This document shows positions 53,150 to 64,000 of a stretch of 64,000 bases of DNA, piece by piece. Under the pieces are notes generated by a model. The model was given only the letters and a program-made list of their open reading frames with translations, did not search any database and was not told where the DNA came from. Position 1 is the first letter of the stretch, and every line of letters begins with the position of its first letter. The DNA is taken from NCBI GenBank assembly GCA_013400975.1, contig WBMZ01002989.1:152474-216473 (forward strand), read 5' to 3'. Source of the stretch: Atrichornis clamosus. Taxonomy: Eukaryota > Chordata > Aves > Passeriformes > Menuridae. A program made the translations under genes and the position numbers.

Positions 53150-53211
53150 GTTGTCTTAGTCTTCGCTCTTAGTATTGGTGCTCTTGTAATATACTTCATA
53201 GATTCATCAAA
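53150..53211 (+). CDS. KCNMA1: KCNMA1 (BK/Slo1 channel) internal exon encoding S1 helix
   Basis: This internal coding exon belongs to the pore-forming alpha subunit of the BK channel, a plasma-membrane potassium channel opened by voltage and intracellular calcium. Read in frame from its first base, it gives 20 codons, VVLVFALSIGALVIYFIDSS, plus two bases (AA) that begin a split codon. This matches the S1 transmembrane segment of vertebrate Slo1 and runs into the short S1-S2 extracellular linker. In the known protein the next residue is Asn, which fits AA plus a T or C from the next exon. The exon is 62 nt, so it starts in phase 0 and ends in phase 2; skipping it would shift the frame. A pyrimidine-rich AG acceptor precedes it and GTGAGT follows. 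The related Slo3 and Slo2 channels differ in S1, so KCNMA1 is the best fit. I do not assign an exon number. Recognition is from memory of the family, not from a search. Confidence -1.
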
Positions 53212-53217
53212 GTGAGT
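53212..53217 (+). other. 5' splice donor of the KCNMA1 S1 exon
   Basis: GTGAGT follows the exon's final AAA. It is a close match to the U1 consensus at intron positions +1 to +6, and it fixes the exon end at 53211 in phase 2. This phase agrees with the split Asn codon expected from the Slo1 protein. Confidence -1.
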
Positions 53218-56200
53218 ATTCGAGTACATTTTCCTTTCTCTCCTTTCCCACAGCAATTACACATCTTTAAATTTCTCCATTCATCTACTTCAAATCAGTG
53301 CTTGGTCTCATCGCCTGAGTGCAAAGAACTTTATAATAGCACAAGTTCTACAAAAATAACTCAAGAATGGGAAAAAGTTCTTACATAAACTAAATTGAAC
53401 ACAGTCACGTTGGATCTGTAGAATGGAGAGAAAAACTACTTTTGTGTATTGAGATGATACATACCATTGCAAAATTACAGTTTTTATATTCATTACGCAT
53501 GCGTAGAATCTTTCAAAATCAAGACTAGGATAAGAAATACAGACCAATAATATTTGTCAAAAAATTGCAGTTTACAGAAGGAAAAATGTGTCTTAGGAGA
53601 CTGACAGACATACTTTTGAAAACTTCTGCATGAATTAGTATGAGTATTATTTTGCATATCTGTTCATTTTTCCAGCTTCTGGATTTGATAGATTTCTACA
53701 AAGATAAGGTGAACCAGTAACATTCTGCAAAGCATCTCAATATTTTTTAGGTTAACACCAATGTTATCCTGTAGTTTTGTAGTTTTGGCCAGGCAATAGA
53801 AAGTTTCACCTGGACCCTTTGAGGTATGTGGTGGTTTGATACAAACCATTGTAACTCAGAATATATTCTGATATTGTTCCTACTTCACCTTTGTTTTCAT
53901 ATCAAGTTGTACACTGTCCGTGTTGCAACAGGCAAATTGGTAGCCTAACACAGAAGCAACAAATAAAAAGGGACTTAATAGAATATTCTTCCTTGAATCC
54001 AGTTCTTTTGGGAGACTGAGATTCTGAAGTATCTGTAGCAATGTCAGGTTCTGTGATGTCGTGCTTACTGCTTTTCTCTGAACTAGTTTTAGGCTTTCCA
54101 TTACTACGGTGGTTAAGATTGTATGCCAAAGTCAGTCCACGTGAGCCTGCCTAGGTGTCTGTAACGATAGTGGTTATGTTCTAAAACAATCATTCTGTGA
54201 TCCAGAAAATCAGGCATTCCACTGTAGACATCTGTACTTACTGATACTTAGGAAGGTAGTAGCACCACCAAAAGGTATCCTTGGATACATGGATGTCAGC
54301 TCTGTATTGTGTGAGTTTGAAGCCTAGATGTATCAAACATAACACAAAAAACTAATGTAGAGATGTTCTTTGTGTAGAGGAGCCAAGTGGTGGGAAAACT
54401 CAAGTCCTATCTCGAGTTCCCTTGAATTGAGGACAATTGTTTTTCCTTCTTAACATTGCAATGAGTGTTTTCATTAATTTTAGCAGTTTTTCCTTTATGC
54501 ATCATCACTGAAGTACATAAGGTGGTCCCTTTTTGGAGATCTTTGTAAAACTTTTTAAAGCACAAAGCAAAAGTTTCTGGATGCCTGGTATTTCCAGATC
54601 AAAAGTGTAGAATGAAATAAAGCCTGTTTCCACTTCTATTTCAATTTCAGATCAACTGCAGTTATGTGTTAGGGCAATTGTCTTTCGTGAAACTAATGGG
54701 TTATATAATGAATTTTAGGCACTGCATTCTTGAGTCTGATTGTTTTCCTCAAGGAGAACAAAGCTGACAACATGGGAGGGTCTCTGGGGTGCTTAAGCTT
54801 TCTGTGGGTCACCTGCTCCATGTACTGCTACCAGCTTATTGACTGCTTGATGAACAAGTGTTTTAACTGTGCATTTCTCTGGGTTTTCAGTCATCATTTA
54901 ACTCGTCCTGCAGTTTCAATTCAGCAGCCTCAAGTTAACATACTCTTATTTGCACATTTTCTCTTTGGTTTCTCCTCCTTTCTCCTCTCTTACCTTCCTT
55001 TACTTTCACACACACATCTTGGTCTTTTCTGGGTTTTCTTTTGTAAATCTCATTAGTAAACTGATTCATGTTAGAAACACCTCAGATACATATTTGAAGG
55101 GAAAAATTCCACTTTATTCTGTATTAGCAGCTGACCTGACACCCATTTCAGCACTGCAGAATCAAATATAGTGAAGGATCAGTCTATTGAAGATTCACAA
55201 GTGCATGCTTCAAAAAAGTAATTCATTTGAGAATTTGGTCAAAAAGGAACTAATGAAGGTAGAGTGAGAGGAAAGCTTGTGATACCTTCAACAAAACAGC
55301 TAAAACAACAGAGACTACAGCTTGACCAGAGTCAGAGCAGACAAATAGGCTCTAGTGCTCCCACCAGACAGATGGTGACACCATTGTGTGCTGTCCCTTA
55401 GCAATGTGTTCCAGAGCTGGTGTGTTCTGCCTGTGCCATGGACTCTCAGCTGATGCTGGGTTTTAGAGTTACAAAAATTGTCTTCAGTCCAAAGCTGAAG
55501 AATACTTGTGTAAGCAGTTGTCTGAGGGAAAATGCCGGTGATCTATTCATCCAAGACTCTTAATCTGTCAGTAGATTTGTAGATGCAGTGGTAGGTATGT
55601 CCACAAAGGAATTCTGCATGACTTCATACTGAAGGGGCGTCAAGAAAGATGGGAAAAACACCACTTTTGTTAGATATTGAAGGGAAGAATGGAAAGACCA
55701 GAGTTTTGTCAAGCAAGCCTGTGTCCTGATGAATTGTAGTATGAAGGCTGAATTATGAAGCCTGTCACAGCTGTGATAGGAGGGTCAACTAAAAGCATTT
55801 TTATGCTACCCATTTCATCACTCTGACAGACACTCTGCCAGCCTAGTACCAGATGAAATGGCACATCCAGTGCAATGCTCTTTGGAGAGATCTGAGGTGA
55901 GAAAATAGTGCAGGTTCAACATCCACCATACCAGTTAGTCCTACATGTCAGCAGAACCAATTAAGTGGCTTTGTGTTGCTGTAAAATATGTCTGTACTGA
56001 TTCAGTTTCTGGTACAAACTTTGGATTCTGCAGCATGCTTTGTTACAAAATATGGGCACAATTATGATCATACACATCTGCTTTGGTCTGATTGTATACA
56101 TTTGCTTTGACTGACTGAATTTCTTAGTAAGAAGCAGCACTTAACTCACCCATTAAGAAAAACTCTACAAAAGATCATAAACCAATTGTTCTTGAAGGAA

Positions 56201-59200
56201 AGAATGAAGGTTCCTGATTTTAAAAACTGTGGTGATTATCAGTCCTTTCATTAAAATTATCCTTAATCAATGTTATTTAATGCTTCTACTTTTTACAAGT
56301 GGCTGGTTTCAGTGATTGTCTCCTAATGCCACAAGGTGCATATAGAATATTTTTCTTTAAACTGAATAGGTACACTTTCAGTGTTATATGGTAGCAACTA
56401 ATGGAAGATTTCAGTCTTTAAACTGAGAATTTGTTTAGCAGAGAAATGACAATCTTGGCATTCCTGTCAAGTAAGTTCAATCACATCCTAGTAGGAAATG
56501 TTTCACTTATTACTAAGGGCTAGACTCCTTCCTTCCTTTATTCATAGAATCTCATTCATAAAATAATGCTTTCTTGGTCAATGGTATTTTTCAATATTGG
56601 ACATAGAAGCTAAATGTCAAACATTTGCTGAAGAGATAAGTATCACTTGCCTAATTATTTTATTCTTTAGGTAACAAATAACCAAATAATTACATTTTTA
56701 TTTTTAGAGATTTTTTCACTTTGATGTCTGTCTTCCATTTTGGTTTGAATAAAAGCAGAACATTCAAGGAAGAAATCATAAGCAGATCTACTTCAGTACA
56801 GAATAACATCTCTATTGTAATGATGGTTCTTTTCCAATTCATGTTTCCTTTAAAATTTGTCATCATTTAATTTTTAAAGATAAGAAAATAATGGAATTAT
56901 CCTTGATTCTTAAGACGAAAATCTGACTTCAGATGGTTCTCTGAAGTCTCTTGAATGTGCTGCAGTAGACAGAGCTTGATATCTCCCAATATTTTGTCAT
57001 TTTCCACTCTTTTTCATGCGTAGTTTTAAAAACCTTCTTCCCTTCTGTGTCTGCCTATATTTTTCTGCATATAAAAGGTGTTTTAGCAAATACAAATGGA
57101 AGTACTTCTCTGATTATTTTTTGCATCAGCACTTGAGGTACATTTCCTCTTTCCATTTCCATTTGTCGTCCTGACCTCTGCACATTGTACTGAATTACTG
57201 ACTTGAGCAGAATAGACTGTAACATTTGCCGTGATCGTCTTTAGGCATGGTCAGCAAAAGCATTAACAGAGAACTCGATTTTCTGCTAAACTGGCAACTG
57301 AAGGATACCATTTTCTCTTTCTTGTAATGGCAGTAGCTGGAAACTGTATATGATGTGAATATCCCTTTTTTACTCTAGTTCTGTGTTCTCTTCTGGGGTG
57401 CAATGTAATGTCATATGCAACTGTATATAATAGATTGTCCCTTCACTAAAAACTGTGTCAATGTAGGAATTATAGAGACCATCAATGACAAAGTGAATGC
57501 ATAAAAAACTTCTCACAAATTGCTTCACAAGTGTTTCTCAGATTTGCTTTTTGGAGCTGTTGTTTCAGATGCACCAGCATAGTTATTCCTAAATAGCTGG
57601 TTTTTTCCCAATATTGTGTCATATATTGTACTTTATTAGAATTGCAGACAAAAGTGCCATTTGGCAATGAGCGTAAAGCAGCTGGTTCTAAGAATAACAG
57701 TGGCACTGTGAATATGAAGATTTATACAAATACACACGCAGACATACAGGTTCATGCTGAGCCTTGAGCTTGTTCTCAACTGCTGTATTCTTAATCAGAA
57801 ATCTGGGAAGTGGTATCAGATTCCTAGCCTGACTTCTAAACTAAATTGAGCTTTGTGCTTTTTGTACATACATCTATTCTAGACTTTCCGTAAAGCTTTA
57901 TATGTTTCTAAAACTACCAGAAAATACGCTACATACCCTCCACATCTCCATACCCATTTCATCAGTGCTATGACAGGAGGGAAAGTAATAAATACTTTTA
58001 GCCACCACAAACTATTAATAAAATCATTTTATAAGAAAAATGGAAGCATCTTTAATTGTTGTCACCTTGTCATTGTTGCACCTTCATTACTGACATTCTG
58101 CTGAATTGTTCTTTCTTTTGTCCAACTTCTATTGTATATATATAAAGTATCCACATATTTGACTGCATAAAAATTCATACTCAAGGACGCATTAATTGTA
58201 TATTTGTGTTTTGTTCTGTATGTGGATGACTTTTCGTAAGGATTGTCATTCCATCCAGGAAAACAGATTTCTTATGCTTCATCTGTCTCCTGTGGTACCT
58301 TTGAGTTCATTTTTTTGGCCTTGTCTTTATTATTTAGAGTGAAGCAAGTCTTCCTCATCTATGTTAACAGTTATACTGGTTCCAACCTAAGTGATTCTGT
58401 CTACTTGCTTAGTAGCAATATTAGCTGGAAACATGCCAGAGATACTAAACTAGAAATTGCTTAACAAAACAATGCAATGTGAAAGGTCTGGTTTCTTGTT
58501 TTGGAGGATTCAGGCTGGTTTGTTGCTATTGCATGGGAATAAATTAGGAAGGATGCATTGGAAATATATATTCTGTTTGAGGAGTTTCCTGTGTGACAGC
58601 ACAAGGAGAAAAGTGTCATTAGCAAGTTCTCTTGGAATGTTTTACTAGCAAAAATATTTTTTTCCCTAAAAGTGTGTGCACTTTATTTCAAGTCCTTATG
58701 AACGCTGTTATTTTTTGGGAATATTTGAGGAGACATTGTGATTGTGTAACTGTGTGCTTTCCTGCTTGTTTGCTACTGCTTCTATTTTGTCTTCTGAAAG
58801 ACATTTGGTTTTGTTCAGCAAAACGTTCTATAGAAATACTGCAAGCCTGATGAGGATGATTTATTTAAATTTATTACAGATACAGAGTGTCACTGCCCAG
58901 GAAAATTCACATCTTTTTAATTTGTTTAGACTCTGTTACCCGTTTTACAGACATGTATAAGGTATGAAGTTTAATTGAGTAGTTCAGTAAGTCTGTATAA
59001 ACGTCAACACTCAAGTGCTTTGGGGTGCCAATCTCAGTTTCATTAGAAGTCATTCAGCTTTTCCATATTACCTGGAATAATCTGCAGAACATTTTGATGA
59101 CTCTCGGTTTCATGGCCCCTTGGGGAAACAGCAACTTTAATTTTATTTGTAAATCAACAATTCAATGCTGCTACATCTGACTTTTGAGTGTATCTCATTG

Positions 59201-61599
59201 GCCTGATATATAAAAAAATTAAGATATGTCTAATATGATCAGAAATCAGTTCACAGAAAAAGTTCCGTTTGAGCTTTGATTTTATTATAGTTTTCAGGTT
59301 GCCGTTTGGTTTTCTGATTTTTTTTCTTTTCAATTTGCAAGATGTATCAGCATAAAAGATTGATGGATTTATAATTCTGAAATAACCAGTGTTAGAGCTG
59401 TGCTGTATAATTTTGCTTAGGATATCCTGTGCTGTTCAGGATTCTGTGCTCTGAAGTATGCATTTACCACTATTTTGAGTGTGTACAGATTTTACATAGC
59501 CTTTCACTCTTCATATTTGAGGAGTCAAGTAAGTAGGGCTTAAATAGTACTAAGCATTCTTTCAAGCCTTCCTACTTCTAGCAAAGTTTACTCATGAAAA
59601 ACATTTTAATTATGTTTATAATATTCTACTTTGTCTTAGTACACTCATTAACCCACACTAAGTGGCTAGTGGAGATTCCTTCATACTAAGTACACATTAG
59701 ACTTAATATATATACATTTTTTTCATGATGTGTGACTAAGATGTAGAAGTCGACTTGAAATTCTGGGATCTGGTTCAAGGAAATGCTGTTAGAATATATT
59801 TGCCATTGCTGAAATTGCTAAAATTGCAGTGGTCTGTATCTTGGCAAGTAGATTAAAACAGTATTGTTCTCTCCATTCTTGGGGGGGGATACTCCCACAG
59901 TACCTTGCAACTGGTGGCCTTGTCAATTTTAATATTTTGTTAATATTAGTTTTTTAAACACTGAGTCAGTTTTTGGCCATTTCTGTGAGCTGATAAATTT
60001 TGTTCTGTGCTGAAGTATCCATTTATATGTGTTCTCTCCACCTCTTTTTTTACATAAATGGGGAAAAAAGAAACTTTTATTTTCCCTTGGTATTATTAAC
60101 TGCTGAATTGTCAAATGGGGTGATAGGTGTAATTTTTGTCTGTAAAGAAAATTTAAATATATAAGTGAATTTCTTGTGGTTTTTTTCAAGTCACTTGGTT
60201 TTTACTGTTATGTCAGTGTTATAACTTAAGTTATTCCTGCTGCTGGTTCTCAACAAATGACAAAATCTATGGTTCATAAAGACTTGGTTAGCACCATTTA
60301 AACTGATACATAAATAAGATTTTCATTCATAAGCATTTTAATTTTATCTTTACTGTGTTTGTAACAAGTAACTGAATGTACACCATTATTGCTTTAATTG
60401 AAATGTGATTTCCAGAGGAACGCCTTATTTGTGACAATGAACTTTAATTTTCTTAATTGCTTTGCAGTTCTTCATGGGCAAGTGTCCATAGCTAAGATTC
60501 ATTGCTTTCATTAGCAGGCTGCAGTAGAAGCCAGGTGGGTGTGCAACTCAAGGCATGGCCTCTGCAGGCAATTGAATACCAGAAAGATTGAAGGTCTTTG
60601 TTAGGTACAGATGGTGTTAATTATGAGTAAATTCCAGCAACAGCAGTGATGTGATTGTTAAAAGGCAAAAAGCAAAAGAAACAAGCCGCAGTGCAGGGAA
60701 AAAAACACCAGGTAATGATTGTCCATGTGTTGCTATGCACTTGGCTCCCTAGGACAAAGGGATTATGTATGATTGTGTTTTCTGGGTTTGATGGTAAATA
60801 CTGTCCCTTGACCACCAATCATTAGAGATGTTATCTTTCTTTAATTATCAAAAAAACTGCATCTAGTGAGGCATATTGTAAAATTAGATGCATGTTTTTT
60901 GTGCTATCCACCTCTTAGCTCAGTGTTTTCATTTTCTGACATGTTCAGAGAGCTTGAGTTTGGTAAATTATATGCAGATAAAATTTGTAAAACAGTTCCT
61001 GAACAACTCTTCCAATCTATTTAGGAGATTATTGTAATGAATAAAGATAATTCCTCTGTATGTGTTTATCACATTAATGAAATAACATTGGATTACACTG
61101 ATTTTTCACTAGTGGTACAAAATCTCTGGTTAGACAATATGGAAATATTCTGAGTTCTCTTGACAAACCACTACAATCAAGTTTTTGTTAATCAATGCCA
61201 GTAGTTTGTGTTTGCTTGATGGTGAAAATTAATTTTTGCAAATGAATTAAATGAGAAGTACTGTAAATGAGTTTCAGATAAAATGGCAAATAAAAATTTC
61301 CTTCCATAATAATAGGCAAATCAAGCTCTGGGGAAATTTTTGAGTACTGTTTTTATCCTTTGGTGTTGAACAGAAATTCTTAGTAATTGTGATGCTCAAC
61401 CTTGATGATGTGATAAATTCCAATGGGATTAATTTCCTGAAGAGTTAGGCCTGGTAAAAGATCTCAGTATTTGTAATTTCCTTGTGGCCTGTTATGACTG
61501 ACTGACAAGTGTTTAGCTCTGTTTTCTTTATACTGGAAGGAGGCTCCATCAGGTATTCATAGATGTTGATAAGATTCTTTGAGCCTTATCAGACAAAAC
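53218..61599 (+). other. KCNMA1: Intron downstream of the S1 exon
   Basis: This is intronic sequence with no recognised exon. In the BK protein the next residues are the S1-S2 linker and S2, which contain a FYKDF-like stretch. I saw nothing resembling this on the + strand, so the next exon lies beyond the window. A run of eight G is at 59881-59888. The segment at 55230-56000 is slightly GC-richer but unidentified. Confidence -1.
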
Positions 61600-61845
61600 A
61601 GTCTCTCAGTACTCCCTTAGCCCTCCTTATATGGCAGGGCTCCAGTCCCCTAACACCTTTGTGGCCTTTCAGTGGCCTCCCTCCCTTATGTCTATGCCTC
61701 CATGCTGGAGACACGTTTCCTAAGGTAGCCTGGAAAATGCTGCTGACCTTCTTTGCTGCAAGGGCCCGTTGGTGGCTTATAGTGAACCTCAGGTCATTTT
61801 CTGCAAAGCTGCTTCCCAGCTGCAGCCAGCTGAGTGCTATGCTAA
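61600..61845 (-). mobile_element. CR1 LINE fragment with internal deletion
   Basis: CAGTCTCTCAGTACTCCC, GGGCTCCAGTCCCCTAACAC and CTTTGTGGCCTTTCAGTGGC, followed by CCTTCTTTGCTGCAAGGGCC and a TTTTCTGCAAAGCTGCTTCC segment, match the reverse complement of avian CR1 ORF2 in order. Sequence between the first and second groups is shortened. Neither the 3' end nor the 5' end of the element is present. The open frame on the + strand here (97 codons) is an antisense by-product. Confidence -1.
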
Positions 61846-64000
61846 GGAATCACTGAAGTTCAAGTTTGTATAATCTTACTATTCCAAAAATAAGTCAGTA
61901 GTTTGAAATAGCACAACTTTATACATGCAGTGATATTTACTGACTTTATTTGTATTAAAATGTTGCTAGATTGGCCTCTGAGTAAATATCTGTCACTTAA
62001 ATTAATGTGTTTATGCTGAACCTAGTGGGCTTAAGAGTTTGGTCATCAAATAGCTAAGTCCTCATTTTTTCATGAGCCAATTCTTATATGGTTTAAATTT
62101 TTGTCATCTCTTAGACAAATGAGGGTACTGTGTTTCAGGAATCAGATCCTTCTTTTTAAGGGCTAGGTGAAATGTACTAGTGGGTTTTTCTGAACATTTG
62201 ACCATTAGTTTTTCCTTCTCTGGTTTCTAGTGAATCAACAGAAATTTGATTTCAATGTAGACGAAAATTTGTATCACTGGCACATTTTTAAGAGAGCAAT
62301 TTATTTGGAGAGCAAGATGTTGCTGTCTTTTAAGGATGCCTCTTTTAAGGATAATCCAGAGGCGAAGCAGAATGTAGAGAGTGTAGACATTGCACCATTT
62401 CAGTATGGAAATGGAATTGTACTCAGAGGTCATTCTCCATGGTGTTTGGAGAAACTGTAAAATCTCCATATTTTACTACTTTTCATATTTAGTTTGGAAC
62501 TTAAGGAAAGTTTGATAGCTGTGACAGTGGTGAAATATTGAAAAATATAGTAATAGGATGGTTGTGGAATTTCCTGCATCACTGGTATCTTACTTGTACA
62601 CGTTAAGACTTGGTGACGGTTGGTAGGATGTTGGAATACCTGATTCTTAGGTCATCTGCAACGTAAAGCTGACTTTGTGGCCTGGAAGGCTCAATAAAAA
62701 TGACCATTTTGTTGGTATGAAAATCTAAGCCTACAGAGTGGCAAGGGTGTCCATAGGATTTCAATCTGACGAGAATATTTTTTTCCTAAAAATGCTATTG
62801 ATAAACATGAATATTTAACACCCTTATCTTTTGTAACACAGTTTCTTTTTTATTATGATAAACTCCGAGACTCTCAGAAGATTGAAATGGATCCAAGCCC
62901 AAGGAAGATGTGAGATCCTTGCTGTCCCAGGGCAAACTCTGTTTTCATAACATGTTGCTTTACAGTTCGAAGTCACAGTTACTTAGTTAAACTTGGTCAT
63001 GTAGTGTGTCTGATCAGTGAAATGCTTTTTTCTTTTTTTTTTTAATCCAGAGGCTGTGTGTAGACATGCAGGAATGTTTCTGAGAATGTGATGTTAGATG
63101 TTAGCATTTTATTTCTTGTCTGAAAATGAATAACAAATCCAACAAGTATGTACTACCACCAGGTAGAAAATTCCTTTTTTCTTTACTGTGTTGCACGTCA
63201 GTTCTGTCACCTCATGACAAATGGCATTAATGGCAAGTGAGTTTATGCTGGTGGTTCTGGAGCTGTTTGCAAGACATACACACATATGTTTGCACATCTC
63301 TGTTATAATCTACTTTTGAGTCAAATTCTTTTGTCTCTGATGAGGGGTGTTTTCGTTTTGCATGCTGTTATGCTTTAGCTGGGATACCTGAACTCCTTAA
63401 AGGGGTGGGGGAAAGGCAGTGACTTGACAGACTGTAGAAAATTGTTGCCTCACCTGGCAATTTTTCTACAAGCAAGTGCCCATTGTTAAAGGGCATTTTA
63501 ATAAAGCTGACTGGTATTCAACCTTCCTATGTGCCAAACTACACCTTTCTTTTAAATGAATTGTTTCTGCTGTTGTGTGCGGAGAAATCCAAAGGCATCA
63601 GGTTAAGAAAAGGACTGCAAATTGACAGCTGCTTCTAGTTGATTCCTCAAACTATTTGTTGATTTCTAGCTCTGTTTTGGGAAGATTGTCCCATCTGCTC
63701 TAAATTCCAATTGCTTTTATAAGGCAGGGTCTCAAAGTTTGATTTGTGCAAGAGTAAGGTCTTTCACATGAAGGTTCAGGGCAGATGTCAGGCATAATCA
63801 GGCATGTTTAGAAAACCATACTTCTAAACTATGTTTTATGTTCTGTAGTTTATCCTCTGCTGCCCTGCTTGCATGAATCTTGCATTAGTTTTGATACTAT
63901 ATGCAATTCTCTGCATGAACTCATAGGTTTCTGAGTCCAGTGAAACCAGTGTTAAAAGTATCTCTGTTTTCTCAAAACCCCAGAACCCATGTCCTTTTTA
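61846..64000 (+). other. KCNMA1: Intron, no recognised gene
   Basis: This is intronic sequence to the window end. A pyrimidine-rich stretch ending in AG at 62230 is followed by an open frame to a TAA at 62458-62460, which could mimic an exon. Spliced onto the S1 exon it would stop after a few codons. No other feature was seen. Confidence -1.

Noticed and set aside
56545..56575. CATAGAATC-like sequence considered as a CR1 3' end
   Set aside because: Only about nine bases match and no CR1 sequence follows on either side.
58243..58464. Hydrophobic plus-strand frame considered as the next BK exon (S1-S2 linker/S2)
   Set aside because: The sequence does not contain the expected linker or S2 pattern and has no matching acceptor and donor pair.
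1..64000. CRISPR arrays, bacterial operons, tRNA or rRNA genes
   Set aside because: There are no regularly spaced repeats, no dense coding and no recognisable structural RNA. The sequence is vertebrate intron.

Overview
This window is almost entirely non-coding. It looks like intronic DNA from a bird nuclear genome. The strongest sign of its origin is a set of truncated CR1 LINE copies, most with typical avian CR1 3' ends (TTCCAAC followed by ATTCTATGA-type repeats, or the reverse complement starting TCATAGAATC or ACAGAATCAC). The A+T-rich, CpG-poor background and long T/G-rich low-complexity tracts also fit a bird, perhaps a neoavian or passerine species, but I cannot name the species.

The only protein-coding feature I can support is a 62-nt internal exon on the + strand at 53150-53211. 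It has a pyrimidine-rich AG acceptor and a GTGAGT donor. Its 20 complete codons read VVLVFALSIGALVIYFIDSS, which I recognise as the first transmembrane helix (S1) of the BK (Slo1) calcium- and voltage-activated potassium channel, KCNMA1. The window therefore lies inside KCNMA1 in sense orientation, with about 53.1 kb of upstream intron and about 10.8 kb of downstream intron. I found neither the preceding nor the following coding exon. No other predicted reading frame resembles a known protein except fragments of CR1 reverse transcriptase.

Layout: 1-7664 is plain intron. A plus-strand CR1 with internal deletions lies near 7665-8339. Around 10556-10660 is a T/G-rich tract with a 9-N gap directly before a strong G-quadruplex motif. 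A T/G low-complexity block is at 18766-18861. A short plus-strand CR1 tail (about 24655-24735) is followed by a doubtful old CR1 piece. Minus-strand CR1 copies lie at 29124-29602, 33719-34420 and 34781-35060. Two single-N positions (35097 and 39960) sit between near-identical duplicated blocks and look like assembly joins. A near-perfect hairpin is at 50321-50362. The KCNMA1 S1 exon follows at 53150, and a degraded minus-strand CR1 lies near 61600-61845.

I looked for a novel system and did not find a convincing one. The points most worth checking are the gap beside the G-quadruplex, the N-flanked duplications, the hairpin, a possible cryptic exon near 62231-62460, and two unusually open GC-richer segments (10679-11122 and 43501-44070).
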